Assembly: GCA_044224925.1 (NCBI GenBank)
Contig: JBGAJM010000001.1
Span: forward strand, 496,001-560,000
From: Kapaibacterium sp044224925
Lineage (GTDB): Bacteria; Bacteroidota; Ignavibacteria; Kapaibacteriales; Kapaibacteriaceae
DNA: 64,000 bases
Direction of reading: 5' to 3'
The notes under the pieces were generated by a model that was given only the letters and a program-made list of their open reading frames with translations, ran no database searches and was not told where the DNA came from. Shown here in pieces: positions 55,329-64,000 of the stretch (position 1 is the first letter of the stretch; each line of letters begins with the position of its first letter). The position numbers and the translations under genes were made by a program.

Positions 55329-56573
55329 TCAGGCGGAAACACCCAATGCTTCAGTTACTTTCTCAGCAGCATCCTGTAATGTGGCGGCTACCAAGAAGTT
55401 AAGACCCGACTTGATAAGGATCGTCCGGGCTTCTTCGGCATTGGTTCCATCGAGACGTACGATCACAGGAACAGTGACGTTCACAACCTTGAGGGCTTCG
55501 AGAATTCCGTTGGCAACACGGTCACAACGAACGATACCACCAAAGATGTTGATGAGGACGGCCTCAACGTTCGGGTCGCTCATCATGATGCGGAATGCAT
55601 TCGCAATGCGCTCAACATTCGCCCCACCACCCACGTCCAGGAAGTTCGCGGGCTTACCGCCGGCCAACTGGATGATGTCCATGGTGCCCATGGCCAAACC
55701 TGCCCCGTTCACCATGCAGCCCACGTTCCCGTCGAGCTTGATGTAGTTCAGGTTGAACTTGCCGGCTTCGACCTCGAGCGGATCTTCTTCTTCGATGTCG
55801 CGCAGTTCCAAATACTCGGGGTGACGGTAGATGGCATTATCGTCGAAGTTCACCTTGGCATCAAGGGCAATGAAGTCGCCCTTGTCGTCGGCTACCAGCG
55901 GATTGATCTCGAGCATGCTGCAGTCCATGACCACATAGGCATCGTACAGCTTATGAATGAACTTCACGAAGCTCTTGAAAGAGTTGCCACTTAGGCCAAG
56001 CGCAAATGCAAGGCGACGTGCTTGGAACCCTTGCAGTCCGGTCACCGGATCGATGTGTTCGCGGATCAACTTCTCAGGTGTTTCCTCGGCCACTTGCTCA
56101 ATGTCCATACCGCCCTCGGTGGACACCATGATGACGTTCGTCGACGTTTGACGGTCGAGCAGGATCGAACAGTAGTATTCGTGGGCGATGTTGCAGCCTT
56201 CTTCGATGAGAACGCGACGAACGATCTTGCCTTCCGGTCCGGTCTGCACCGTCACCAGCTTGTTATCGATCATTCCCTTGGCCGTCTGATAGGCACGATC
56301 GGCAAGATTGCCGCTGGTGATCACCGAAACGCCACGCAGTTGCTTTCCATCGATCATGATGGGCTCGTTCGTCACAGGATCGTGCATGGTGCCTTTTCCG
56401 CGGCCACCGGCATGGATCTGCGACTTCACCACGATGGCCGATACACCTTGTGCCACGAAGTTGTTAAAGGCCACGACGCCGGCATCCGATGCCGAAAAGA
56501 CCGCCGTGCCTCGCAACACCGGTACACCGAGTGCACGCAGCAGTTCCTTTGCCTGATACTCATGAATGTTCAT
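55329..56573 (-). CDS. sucC: Succinate--CoA ligase (ADP-forming) beta subunit
   Basis: A 414-residue ATP-grasp enzyme of the TCA cycle, making succinyl-CoA or ATP. MNIHEYQAKELLRALGVPV is the classic N-terminus; AGGRGKGTM, LEINPLV, NGAGLAMGTMDII and NIFGGIVRCDRVANGI follow in order. The alpha subunit (sucD) is not in this window. TAGTTTTG at 56627-56620 is a perfect -7 element, giving a leader of about 45 bases; the divergent phnD-like gene shares this region. Confidence 0.95.
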   Translation of the reverse strand: MNIHEYQAKELLRALGVPVLRGTAVFSASDAGVVAFNNFVAQGVSAIVVKSQIHAGGRGKGTMHDPVTNEPIMIDGKQLRGVSVITSGNLADRAYQTAKGMIDNKLVTVQTGPEGKIVRRVLIEEGCNIAHEYYCSILLDRQTSTNVIMVSTEGGMDIEQVAEETPEKLIREHIDPVTGLQGFQARRLAFALGLSGNSFKSFVKFIHKLYDAYVVMDCSMLEINPLVADDKGDFIALDAKVNFDDNAIYRHPEYLELRDIEEEDPLEVEAGKFNLNYIKLDGNVGCMVNGAGLAMGTMDIIQLAGGKPANFLDVGGGANVERIANAFRIMMSDPNVEAVLINIFGGIVRCDRVANGILEALKVVNVTVPVIVRLDGTNAEEARTILIKSGLNFLVAATLQDAAEKVTEALGVSA

Positions 56574-56600
56574 TACTTCCTCTGAGAGTTGGATTTCAGC

Positions 56601-56627
56601 TATTTTGGCTGTAGAAAGGCAAAACTA
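56601..56627. promoter_or_regulatory. Divergent -7 elements of sucC and the PhnD-like gene
   Basis: TATTTTGG (56601-56608, plus strand) faces the PhnD-like gene; TAGTTTTG (56627-56620, minus strand, perfect TAnnTTTG) faces sucC. The two are 11 bases apart, so the promoters would overlap and compete. Confidence 0.45.
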
Positions 56628-56671
56628 CCGAATCGCGTCGGGATAGAAAAGACCGACTCCCCTACCACACC

Positions 56672-57604
56672 ATGCGCTACGCCAAATTCTACGTTCCCCT
56701 GCTCCTTGCCGCCCTTGCGTGGCTTACCGTTCGACCGTTGTTGGAGGACCGATCCTTGGGCTCCAAACACCGCCCCATCCAGTTCCTGCTGACGCCGTCG
56801 GTGGATGCGCAGAAGGTGTCGACGAATGGTGAGGCACTCATGCAGTACTTGCATGAGCAGACCGGATTGTACTTCCGTTCCAGTGTGCCGTCGAACTTCA
56901 TTGCCGTGGTCGAGGCATTCGGGGCCGGACAGGCCGACCTGGCCATCATGAACACGTTCTCGTACCTGCTGGCCAATTCCAAGTACAATGCGCATGCTCT
57001 GATGAAGGTGGTACGGCGGAATGGAGAGCTTAGCTATCGCGGACAGATCATTGCGCATGCAGAGTCGGGTATCTCGAGCCTGCAGGACCTACGAGGTCGT
57101 CGCATGGCCTTTGTCGACCCGTCTTCCACCAGCGGCTACATCTATCCCAAGGCACTTTTGTCCAAGAACGGCATTCAGCCCGGCGAAGAGGTGTTCGCTA
57201 ATAAGCACGACAATGTGGTGACGATGATCTATCAGCGACAGGTGGACGCGGGTGCCACCTATTACTCGCCGCCGGATACGGAGACCGGGGAGATCCTCGA
57301 TGCACGGGCGCGTGTGCGCCAGCAGTTTCCGGATGTGTTCTCGAAGATCAAGATCATTCAACTCACCGACGAGATCCCGAACGACCCCGTGGTCGTGCGT
57401 GACGGATTTCCGTCGGCGATGCGTGACAAGATCTTGAAGGCCTTGCTGGCCTATTCGGCCACTCCGGCCGGGAAGGCGTCGCTCAAGGAGATCGCCAGTG
57501 TAGAGGGACTCACTCGCTCGAGCGACGAAGACTATGCACAGATCCGCGATCTGATCCGCACGTATAGTGTGGACGTAGAGCGCGTCCTGTCCAAGAAGAA
57601 GTAA
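56672..57604 (+). CDS. phnD: PhnD-like phosphate/phosphonate-binding protein
   Basis: A 310-residue periplasmic binding protein. After an N-terminal hydrophobic segment (YVPLLLAALAWLTV; no lipobox Cys), the PhnD/TctC-type fold shows IQFLLTPSVDAQKV, EAFGAGQADLAIMNTFSYLL, LRGRRMAFVDPSSTSGYIYP and NDPVVVRDGFPSAM, all signature stretches of the family. It is the likely partner of PhnC and PhnE at 14882-16653, about 40 kb away. Ligand unknown. Divergent from sucC. Confidence 0.8.
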   Translation: MRYAKFYVPLLLAALAWLTVRPLLEDRSLGSKHRPIQFLLTPSVDAQKVSTNGEALMQYLHEQTGLYFRSSVPSNFIAVVEAFGAGQADLAIMNTFSYLLANSKYNAHALMKVVRRNGELSYRGQIIAHAESGISSLQDLRGRRMAFVDPSSTSGYIYPKALLSKNGIQPGEEVFANKHDNVVTMIYQRQVDAGATYYSPPDTETGEILDARARVRQQFPDVFSKIKIIQLTDEIPNDPVVVRDGFPSAMRDKILKALLAYSATPAGKASLKEIASVEGLTRSSDEDYAQIRDLIRTYSVDVERVLSKKK

Positions 57605-57607
57605 GGA

Positions 57608-58015
57608 CTAGCTGACGATCTTCTTCGTGAAGGCGGACACGCCGCGGACGGTGCCGGCGACGAGGCCCATGATGTCTTCCAGTGGACCGCGCATCTTGCT
57701 GACCACCATCGACTCCAGTTCCTTCACGTCCTTTGCGATCGACGCAAAGGTCTCGATGCCCCCACTGAGCTGATCGAGTTTCTTATCGGCATTCTCGACG
57801 ATACGCTGCACATCGCTCAACACGATGGCCGTGCGTTCGAGAACGGGTTCCAGTTGCTGTTGCAATTGCGCAACGTCGGTTTGCATGGACTCGACGCTCA
57901 CCACCACACGTTCAACGTGGGTGCGTGTTCGCAACAAGACCACCGTTGCCGCAATGCACAAGATCGTAACAGCGCCAAGCGCGATACATCCAAAGATGAG
58001 CAGTACGGGGTCCAT
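57608..58015 (-). CDS. DUF948-like membrane-anchored coiled-coil protein
   Basis: A 135-residue protein. One N-terminal membrane helix (LIFGCIALGAVTILCIAATVVLL) is followed by a long coiled coil with heptads of V/L (VESMQTDVAQLQQQLEPVLE onwards), as in DUF948 proteins. Pairs with the YtxH-like gene upstream (2-base gap), a combination common in Gram-positives and in this phylum. Function unknown. Confidence 0.65.
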   Translation of the reverse strand: MDPVLLIFGCIALGAVTILCIAATVVLLRTRTHVERVVVSVESMQTDVAQLQQQLEPVLERTAIVLSDVQRIVENADKKLDQLSGGIETFASIAKDVKELESMVVSKMRGPLEDIMGLVAGTVRGVSAFTKKIVS

Positions 58016-58017
58016 AC

Positions 58018-58434
58018 TTATGACAGCTCCGAACGGAAGGCATCTGCTCCGGCCTTTGCAGCATCCGATACCTTTTGTGCGCCGTGTTGGACACTGTCCT
58101 TCACGCTTTGTGCACGCGACTTCGCATCACGCAACACTTGCTCGGCGTTCGACATCAGATGGTCTGCCTGCACACGTGCCGTGTTCACGATGCGTTCTGC
58201 ACGCATACGACCTTCGTTCATGAAGTCTTCGGCAGCTTCTTCCACGGCGTCTTCGCCCTTTTTGAAGTAGCCCTGTGCCTTGTTGTACAGGTCTTCACCC
58301 TTCGATGCGATATCATCGCGAAGTTCGCGACCGCTCTTGGGTGCCATGAGCAAGGCTGTGACGGCACCAACGGCTCCGCCCACCACTGCACCGAGAAGAA
58401 AGCCCTTGAGATATGAGCTGTTGTTCGATTCCAT
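58018..58434 (-). CDS. YtxH-like protein
   Basis: A 138-residue protein. Glycine-rich membrane helix YLKGFLLGAVVGGAVGAVTALLMAP followed by KSGRELRDDI (the YtxH signature) and a long charged helix. Associated with stress response in other bacteria, mechanism unknown. ATG 58434 is chosen since the glycine-rich helix follows at the usual distance. Next to the DUF948-like gene on the same strand. Confidence 0.75.
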   Translation of the reverse strand: MESNNSSYLKGFLLGAVVGGAVGAVTALLMAPKSGRELRDDIASKGEDLYNKAQGYFKKGEDAVEEAAEDFMNEGRMRAERIVNTARVQADHLMSNAEQVLRDAKSRAQSVKDSVQHGAQKVSDAAKAGADAFRSELS

Positions 58435-58454
58435 CGTAGACTCCGGAGACTGTG

Positions 58455-58979
58455 TTACCATTGTTCTTCTAACGTTATCGGCTTGTTCTGTGCGCGAAGG
58501 ATCGCCTCGGCGAATTCACGGACCGCGCCATTCCCGCCGACTGACGTGCAGATGATGTTCGCAGTGTTTCGGATCGCCTCGACGGCGTCGGACGGACAGG
58601 CAGAAACACCACAGATCTTCATCACGTGCAGGTCGTTCACGTCATCACCAATATACGCAATGTGCTCTAGTGGTATTGCGAGGTCCGAGGCCATTGAACG
58701 CAATGCCGTGGACTTGTCGTGGACACCCATGCGGACGTGTTCGATCTTCAATTTCTGTGCCCGTGCACGAACGATCGACGTGTCTTCGCTGGTGATGATG
58801 GCGGTCATGATCCCGGCCTTATGAAGGAGCGTGATCCCCATGCCATCTCTGGTCATGAAGCGCTTCATCACTTCTCCGTCGGGACCGTAGTACATAGCGC
58901 CGTCCGTCAATGTTCCATCAACGTCCATCACGAGGAGCCGGATCTCCTTCAAGCCTTCCATACCTTGCTCCCTCATCAT
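58455..58979 (-). CDS. KdsC-type HAD phosphatase
   Basis: A 174-residue HAD-superfamily phosphatase of the 3-deoxy-D-manno-octulosonate 8-phosphate phosphatase type. LLVMDVDGTLTDGAMYY (nucleophile Asp), MTAIITSEDTSIV (Thr/Ser), YIGDDVNDLHVM (acidic metal ligands) are visible. Makes free KDO for lipopolysaccharide, or acts on another sugar phosphate. No other KDO gene is nearby. Start 58979 (or the adjacent Met at 58976); Met at 58961 is also possible. Confidence 0.82.
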   Translation of the reverse strand: MMREQGMEGLKEIRLLVMDVDGTLTDGAMYYGPDGEVMKRFMTRDGMGITLLHKAGIMTAIITSEDTSIVRARAQKLKIEHVRMGVHDKSTALRSMASDLAIPLEHIAYIGDDVNDLHVMKICGVSACPSDAVEAIRNTANIICTSVGGNGAVREFAEAILRAQNKPITLEEQW

Positions 58980-58986
58980 GCTTCCG

Positions 58987-59011
58987 TAGTTTTGGTGTCT
59001 GCACGAAGTTA
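58987..59011. promoter_or_regulatory. Divergent -7 elements of prmA and the KdsC-type gene
   Basis: TAGTTTTG (58987-58994, plus, perfect TAnnTTTG) faces prmA; TAACTTCG (59011-59004, minus, one mismatch) faces the phosphatase gene. The 63-base gap holds nothing else I recognise. Confidence 0.45.
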
Positions 59012-59042
59012 CATCGTCTCTCACGTACTCCCGCACTCCCTC

Positions 59043-59888
59043 ATGCCAACACGATACATCATGGTGTCGCTCGCCGTCCCCGAAGAACATTTCGATCTCA
59101 CCATGGGTGTGCTTTCCACGTATCCCATCGTTGGCGTCGAGGAATCGATGGACCAGCTCACCGTCACCTTCGACCAGAACGACTGGGTGGACCACTATCG
59201 CGAGAGCATCGTGGCCGAATGCGCCGAAGTGGGCGTGACCGCCAGTGTGCAGGCCGTGAAGATCGAAGAGGACAAGAACTGGAACGAAGAGTGGGAGCGC
59301 GGCATTGAGCCTGTTGTGGTCAATGAACGCATTGTGATCGTACCGGAGTGGAGGGCTGCGGAATTCGACGCGCCGCTCACGCTGGTGATCACACCGAAGA
59401 TGTCGTTCGGGACCGGACACCATGCGACCACTCGCATGATGTGTCTCTTGCTCGAGCGCTATGTGCGTCCGGGCGAGTCATGGATGGACGTGGGCACAGG
59501 CACCGGCGTACTGGCCATCCTTGCGCGGAAGCTCGGTGCCTCCTCGGTCTATGCCTTCGACAACAATGAATGGTCGGTCCTGAACGCCCGCGAGAACATC
59601 GACCGCAACAACGTTGCCGATGGCGTGGTGCTCGAGCAGATCGATCTGCATCAAAAGGAACTTCCGCATGTGGACGGGATCGCGGCCAATCTCTACCGTC
59701 ACCTCGTCATCCCCTATGCCGGCGCCTTCGTCAAGGCCACCACTGCCGGTGGCGTGATCATCATCAGTGGGATCCTCAAGTACGATGCCGAGGATATCGT
59801 GGCTGCCTTCACCGAGCATGGTTGCACGGAGATCGAGCGACTCAACGAGACAGAATGGTGTGCGATCGCCTTTCGAACACCGCAATGA
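59043..59888 (+). CDS. prmA: Ribosomal protein L11 methyltransferase
   Basis: A 281-residue SAM-dependent methyltransferase. The N-terminal substrate domain is followed by PKMSFGTGHHATTRMMCLLLER and the SAM motif WMDVGTGTGVLAILARKLGA (about 149-167), then DNNEWSVLNARENI and NLYRHLV (NPPY-like). Methylates lysines of L11. Length is normal. It overlaps the next small gene (ATGA). Confidence 0.87.
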   Translation: MPTRYIMVSLAVPEEHFDLTMGVLSTYPIVGVEESMDQLTVTFDQNDWVDHYRESIVAECAEVGVTASVQAVKIEEDKNWNEEWERGIEPVVVNERIVIVPEWRAAEFDAPLTLVITPKMSFGTGHHATTRMMCLLLERYVRPGESWMDVGTGTGVLAILARKLGASSVYAFDNNEWSVLNARENIDRNNVADGVVLEQIDLHQKELPHVDGIAANLYRHLVIPYAGAFVKATTAGGVIIISGILKYDAEDIVAAFTEHGCTEIERLNETEWCAIAFRTPQ

Positions 59889-60082
59889 CCGATCCTGCAC
59901 CAAAGCGCAACCATCGACCGCTTCTTACCTTGTTGACGATCCTGTTCTGCGCTGCGTTCTTCATCGCCATCATGCGTGGCGGTATGTGCGAGCGCTACGA
60001 ACGAAAGATGGATCGCATGAATTCCATGCGCCATTACATCGATTCCATGCGAACCGATGAACAGCTGAAAAAGCTCAAGTAA
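59885..60082 (+). CDS. Small membrane-anchored protein
   Basis: A 65-residue protein: a basic N-terminus, one membrane helix (LLTLLTILFCAAFFIAIM, about 13-30), then a Met/Arg-rich charged helix (YERKMDRMNSMRHYIDSMRT). No family recognised. ATGA overlap with prmA suggests co-expression. It ends 13 bases before a convergent gene. Confidence 0.6.
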   Translation: MTDPAPKRNHRPLLTLLTILFCAAFFIAIMRGGMCERYERKMDRMNSMRHYIDSMRTDEQLKKLK

Positions 60083-60095
60083 GAAAAATGGCGGT

Positions 60096-60500
60096 TCAGT
60101 TGTTCCAGAACTGCTGACCGAAGTAGAACAGATCCCGTCCGTTCCGTCCTCGGTGCAGATAACCCACCTCGTGCTGCGCCCGTTTCTCGAGGAATTCTCG
60201 CGCATCGTCTTCGTGCACCTCTGCATATCGGGCCACATCGCTCACGCGCACCTTGCCACCTTGCACATCGATCAGGCGCGATGTAACCAGCTCCAATCGA
60301 CGTCGTTCCCGACGCTCTTCCGACATGCTCGACAACAATAACCAGATCCCGCTGGCAAGGTGAAGGGAGGCAAGGGCAAAGCAGATCACGATCTCTGATG
60401 ACGTGGACGTGGCCCGCACCCAGCCGATCACGCCGAACGTGAGGTAGACCAAACTGAAGATCGCCACCATGGCGCCGAGAAAGTATTTGATCCGATACAT
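60096..60500 (-). CDS. Membrane protein with C-terminal winged-helix-like domain
   Basis: A 134-residue protein. Two membrane helices (LGAMVAIFSLVYLTFGVIGW and VICFALASLHLASGIWLLLS) are followed by a basic linker and a C-terminal segment (GGKVRVSDVARYAEVHEDDA...LEKRAQHEVG) that looks like a small winged helix. It may be a membrane-tethered regulator, but I recognise no specific family. It starts 39 bases from mfd on the opposite strand. Confidence 0.55.
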   Translation of the reverse strand: MYRIKYFLGAMVAIFSLVYLTFGVIGWVRATSTSSEIVICFALASLHLASGIWLLLSSMSEERRERRRLELVTSRLIDVQGGKVRVSDVARYAEVHEDDAREFLEKRAQHEVGYLHRGRNGRDLFYFGQQFWNN

Positions 60501-60531
60501 GGTTGCAAACCTACGGGAAATTCAAACGTCG

Positions 60532-60539
60532 TATTTTGC
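60532..60539 (+). promoter_or_regulatory. Candidate -7 element of mfd
   Basis: TATTTTGC (7/8 match to TAnnTTTG if read TA-TT-TTGC with the last bases shifted) directly abuts the GTG at 60540. If used, translation would start at the mRNA 5' end or at the next GTG (60546). Confidence 0.3.
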
Positions 60540-63500
60540 GTGTCCGTGCACGCAGTACGTCCAGACTATCTCAAGGTGCTCGAACCGCTTCAACGATCCG
60601 CCGACGTCCTTCGAACGGCGGATCTGCTCACGCGCGCCCAGTCGCCTGTACGTGTAAAGACCCTCGTCGGCTCATCTCGTTCCATTTTCACCGGAACGAT
60701 CTGGCAAATGGGTGCTGTGCCCTTCGTGGTGATCGTGGCCGACGACACGGCCTGTGACGTCTGGACGCACGATCTGCGTGCCCTCGTGGGCGAAGATCGC
60801 ATCAGCGTGTTGCGCATGCCACCCAAGCAAAGTGTCCTGTCGGCCGGTGGTATCGTCCACCACGGACACGTTGACGCCCTTGCACGCTTGAACGAGGCCA
60901 GCGATCGCATCCTGATCGCCACGGCACAAACACTGACCCTTTCCCTCCCCTCGAAGATGTCGTTGCACGATGCAACGATCGTCCTTCGCAAGGGTGAGGA
61001 CCGACCGTTCGAAGAGTTCGTGACATCGCTGCTGTTGAATGGCTTCGAGCGGACAGACTACGTGTCACGTCCGGGCGATCTTGCCGTGCGCGGTGGTATC
61101 ATCGATGTCTTCCCGAACGGATGGGACAATCCGATCCGCATCGAGTTCTGGGGCGACACCATCGAGTCGCTTCGCGAATTCGAACCAATGTCGCAACGAT
61201 CGATGCGCGAACATCCGGAGCTCACGTTCCTTGCACGCGTCTATCACAACGACGACGAGGCCGTGACGGCCTCGATCATGGAACACCTGCCAACCGATGC
61301 CGTGCTCGTCTTCGACGAGCCCGATGCCGTCCTTGCCGCCCTTCATGCCATTACGGAAGAGGACGATCCTGCATCCCGGTTCACAGCTTGGAAACAACTG
61401 CATGTGAATGCGTTGGGCGACGAGGATGTGTCGGTGCAGACCGCACCGCAACCAACATTCTCCGCCTCGATCGAAGCCGCGCTTCGCTTCTGTTCGCAAC
61501 AGTATGAGAAGGGCATGACGGTGGCCCTCGGCGCCGACGGCGCCACGCATACGAAGCGCATACGCGACCTCTTCGAGAACATGGCCGAACAGACGGAAGA
61601 AGAAGACGAAGCACGCGCCAATGCCTATCATCGCGCCGTCGATCGGATGTGGTGGATCAGTCACTCGCTGAGCGAAGGATTTCTCTGGGCATCGGAACGA
61701 CTCGTGGTGTTGGCCGAACATCAGATCTTCAACCGACAGCGTGCACAGGCGCGACAACGTCGGTCCGAGCGTGGCATCACGATCCGCGAACTGCAACAAC
61801 TGCATCGTGGTGACTATGTGGTCCACGCCGACAAAGGTGTTGGGCAGTTCGACGGTCTGCACACCATCTCCATCGGCGGTTCGCAACAGGAATGTGTGAA
61901 GCTTCTCTTTGCCGGGGGCGATGCCTTGTACGTGCACATGAACTATGTGCACAAGCTGAGCAAGTTCGCTGCCGAAGAAGGGTCCGAGCCCAAGTTGAGC
62001 AAGCTTGGGTCTGCCGAATGGGAACGCAAGAAGGCAAAGGCCAAGAAGCATCTCAAGGACATTGCTCGCGACCTCATCAAGCTGTACGCAAAACGCAAAT
62101 CACAGCCTGGCTTTGCCTTCCCTGCCGACACGGTCTGGCAGAAAGAGTTCGAAGCTTCCTTCCAGTATGAGGACACGCCCGACCAGGCACGGTCGACGGC
62201 CGAAGTGAAGACCGACATGGAACAGGCAACGCCAATGGACCGATTGGTCTGCGGCGACGTGGGCTTCGGAAAAACGGAGATCGCCATTCGTGCCGCATTC
62301 AAAGCCGCCCAGGCCGGCAAGCAGGTTGCTGTGCTCGTACCGACCACGATCCTTGCACAACAGCATTTCGTGACATTCCACGACCGACTCCATCGCTATC
62401 CCGTTCGCATCGAGGTGCTGTCGCGATTCCGTTCCAAGGCCGAACAAAAAGTGATCATTGAGAAGCTGGCCACGGGCGACGTCGACATTGTGATCGGCAC
62501 GCACCGTCTGCTCAGCAAGGATGTGCAGTTCAAGCAGCTCGGTCTGCTCGTGATCGACGAAGAACAACGATTCGGTGTGGCGGCAAAGGAAAAGCTCCGC
62601 GCCATTCGAGCGAGCATCGACACGCTCACGCTCACGGCAACACCGATCCCGCGAACCCTGAACTTCTCGTTGATGGGCGCACGAGATCTGAGCGTGATCG
62701 AAACACCGCCACGGAACCGACTGCCCATCCGCACCGAGATCCTGCAATGGGACGACGATGTGTTGCGAGAGGCGCTCATGCTCGAATTGGAACGCGGAGG
62801 CCAGGCCTTCGTTGTGACCGATCGCATCGGCGACATGGAAAAGCTTCTGATGCGCATCAAGATGCTCGTGCCATCGCTTCGCATTGCCATCGCGCATGGA
62901 CAGATGGAGACCGAGCAGCTCGAGAACGTGATGGAGGGATTCCTCGAACGCACGTTCGATGTATTGATCGCAACGAAGATCATCGAGTCAGGTCTCGACA
63001 TTCCGAACGCCAACACGATGATCGTCATCAACGCCGACAACTTCGGTCTGGCCGAGCTCTATCAGTTGCGAGGTCGCGTCGGTCGCTCCAACATTCAAGC
63101 CTATTGCTACCTCGTCATCCCGCCACCACACACCCTTACGCGCGTTGCGCTCCGTCGACTCCAGGCCCTCGAAGAGTTCACCGACCTTGGAAGCGGCTTC
63201 CAGCTTGCCATGCGCGATCTCGAGATCCGCGGCGCGGGGAATCTTCTGGGTGGTGAGCAGAGCGGTTTCATCGTGGAGATGGGATTCGAGTTGTATCAGA
63301 AGATCCTCGAAGAGGCCGTCACCGAGCTCCGACATGAAGAGTTCGCGCAACTCTTCGCCGGGACCAAGCATGCCCGTCCGTCGTTCATCAACGAAGACCT
63401 CGCTATCGAACTCGACAGCGATGCACTGCTTCCGAAGTCCTACATCCCCACCGATACGGATCGGTACGAGTTCTACCGCAAGCTCTACAACGCACATACG

Positions 63501-63875
63501 GAAGACGAGATCACGGCGGTCTTCGCAGAGATGCGCGATCGCTTTGGCGAACTCCCGCCAGAGGCCGATGCGCTCTTGTATGCTGTACGACTGCGGATCG
63601 CGGCGCTTCCCTTGGGTCTTGTGCGCGTGAATCTCAAGGACACGAAACTGCTCATGGAATTCCCGTCCGAAACCGACAAGGTCTACTACGAACAAGCCTT
63701 CCCTGCCCTCCTGCCCGTGATCACGTCGATGAAGAACGCTCGCTTCATTCAAAAGGAAAAGCGTCTCTTCGTGGAAGTACAGCTTGCGCGCGCATCGGAA
63801 GCACTGACGGTGCTGCAGGAGTTCGTGCGTGTGCTGAACGAACATGCCATCGCCACCGAGGAGAACGCTTCATGA
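60540..63875 (+). CDS. mfd: Transcription-repair coupling factor
   Basis: A 1111-residue Mfd that removes stalled RNA polymerase and recruits UvrA. UvrB-like N-terminal domain, then the RNA-polymerase-interacting CarD-like domain (LHRGDYVVHADKGVGQFDGL, about 420), then the RecG-like translocase: VCGDVGFGKTEIAIRAAFKA (Walker A), VIDEEQRFGVAAKEKL (DEEQ box), TATPIPRTLNFSLMGARDLS and QLRGRVGRSNIQAYCYL. The C-terminal TRCF domain is present. Start is GTG at 60540; GTG at 60546 is possible. Overlaps tsaB (ATGA). Confidence 0.95.
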   Translation: MSVHAVRPDYLKVLEPLQRSADVLRTADLLTRAQSPVRVKTLVGSSRSIFTGTIWQMGAVPFVVIVADDTACDVWTHDLRALVGEDRISVLRMPPKQSVLSAGGIVHHGHVDALARLNEASDRILIATAQTLTLSLPSKMSLHDATIVLRKGEDRPFEEFVTSLLLNGFERTDYVSRPGDLAVRGGIIDVFPNGWDNPIRIEFWGDTIESLREFEPMSQRSMREHPELTFLARVYHNDDEAVTASIMEHLPTDAVLVFDEPDAVLAALHAITEEDDPASRFTAWKQLHVNALGDEDVSVQTAPQPTFSASIEAALRFCSQQYEKGMTVALGADGATHTKRIRDLFENMAEQTEEEDEARANAYHRAVDRMWWISHSLSEGFLWASERLVVLAEHQIFNRQRAQARQRRSERGITIRELQQLHRGDYVVHADKGVGQFDGLHTISIGGSQQECVKLLFAGGDALYVHMNYVHKLSKFAAEEGSEPKLSKLGSAEWERKKAKAKKHLKDIARDLIKLYAKRKSQPGFAFPADTVWQKEFEASFQYEDTPDQARSTAEVKTDMEQATPMDRLVCGDVGFGKTEIAIRAAFKAAQAGKQVAVLVPTTILAQQHFVTFHDRLHRYPVRIEVLSRFRSKAEQKVIIEKLATGDVDIVIGTHRLLSKDVQFKQLGLLVIDEEQRFGVAAKEKLRAIRASIDTLTLTATPIPRTLNFSLMGARDLSVIETPPRNRLPIRTEILQWDDDVLREALMLELERGGQAFVVTDRIGDMEKLLMRIKMLVPSLRIAIAHGQMETEQLENVMEGFLERTFDVLIATKIIESGLDIPNANTMIVINADNFGLAELYQLRGRVGRSNIQAYCYLVIPPPHTLTRVALRRLQALEEFTDLGSGFQLAMRDLEIRGAGNLLGGEQSGFIVEMGFELYQKILEEAVTELRHEEFAQLFAGTKHARPSFINEDLAIELDSDALLPKSYIPTDTDRYEFYRKLYNAHTEDEITAVFAEMRDRFGELPPEADALLYAVRLRIAALPLGLVRVNLKDTKLLMEFPSETDKVYYEQAFPALLPVITSMKNARFIQKEKRLFVEVQLARASEALTVLQEFVRVLNEHAIATEENAS

Positions 63876-64000
63876 GTCTCATCCTTGCCATCGAGACCAC
63901 GGGCTCCACGTGCGGCGTTGCCATCTCCAATGGAACAGCGTTGCTCGGAGAGTTCTCGCTGTTCGCTCCGCACCTGCACGATGCCATGCTGGCAACGAAC
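63872..64000 (+). CDS. tsaB: tRNA threonylcarbamoyladenosine biosynthesis protein TsaB, N-terminal part
   Basis: Begins at the ATG overlapping the mfd stop and runs off the window. The 43 residues visible (MSLILAIETTGSTCGVAISN, then FSLFAPHLHDAML) match the N-terminal ASKHA phosphate-binding strand-turn and the conserved HD-like pair of TsaB, partner of TsaD/TsaE in making t6A in tRNA. The rest of the gene is outside the window. Confidence 0.85.
   Translation, partial: MSLILAIETTGSTCGVAISNGTALLGEFSLFAPHLHDAMLATN

Noticed and set aside
54700..55330. Cobalamin riboswitch ahead of the DUF6580 gene
   Set aside because: Only 50 bases separate it from sucC, far too short, and no B12-box is seen.

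Overview
This window looks like one contiguous chromosomal segment of a moderately GC-rich member of the Bacteroidota/Chlorobiota group, possibly the Kapabacteria/Ignavibacteria side. Four signs support this. Shine-Dalgarno sequences are nearly absent. Bacteroidota-type -7 promoter elements (TAnnTTTG) lie just upstream of many starts. The tmRNA tag ends in MAA and lines up with the Chlorobium tag. The tRNA-like 3' end of the tmRNA does not encode CCA. The lineage call is an inference from these signs. I see no rRNA, tRNA, CRISPR array, insertion sequence or prophage; the only RNA gene recognised is tmRNA (ssrA).

Layout. 1-5.6 kb: the end of a TPR protein, secG, a methylcrotonyl-type carboxyltransferase and a large FAD/Fe-S dehydrogenase. 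5.6-9.8 kb: a glycosyltransferase, a MATE exporter, then a sigma/anti-sigma/periplasmic-protein operon. 9.8-16.7 kb (minus strand): a nucleoside transporter, dnaE, and phnC-phnE with a small coupled gene. 16.7-18.3 kb: a second ECF sigma/anti-sigma pair, divergent from a membrane protein across what looks like a mirror-image ECF promoter. 18.3-21.1 kb: cmk-ispH, a repeat-flanked secreted protein and tmRNA. 21.1-31.1 kb: a phosphatase-like protein, a lipoprotein, a SpoIIE-type phosphatase receptor, an NlpC/P60 lipoprotein, a GH57 enzyme, an OmpA protein, recX and recA.

31.3-38.3 kb: a short ComEC, pgeF, a fused 2-oxoglutarate decarboxylase/dehydrogenase (Kgd type) and a TPR lipoprotein. 38.3-47.9 kb (minus strand): a DUF4153 protein, an exopolyphosphatase, methylmalonyl-CoA mutase, TPR proteins, a CPBP protease, a HicB-like small protein and rpmB. 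48-53.9 kb (plus strand): uvrA, a flippase-like membrane protein, ferredoxin-NADP reductase and a TIM-barrel lipoprotein. 53.9-64 kb: an outer-membrane protein, a DUF6580 protein, sucC, a PhnD-like binding protein, envelope proteins, a KdsC-like phosphatase, prmA, mfd and the start of tsaB.

How the genes fit together. Most are housekeeping. DNA repair is well represented (recA, recX, uvrA, mfd, dnaE). Central carbon metabolism includes Kgd, SucC, methylmalonyl-CoA mutase and an acyl-CoA carboxyltransferase, which together would feed propionyl/branched-chain carbon through succinyl-CoA. Genes are packed tightly, with many ATGA/GTGA stop-start overlaps and convergent overlaps. The most notable non-standard signals are the back-to-back ECF promoter at 17653-17713, a recX reading frame whose conserved N-terminus lies upstream of any normal start codon, a heptad DNA repeat family flanking one secreted protein, and a PhnD-like binding protein separated from phnCE by 40 kb.
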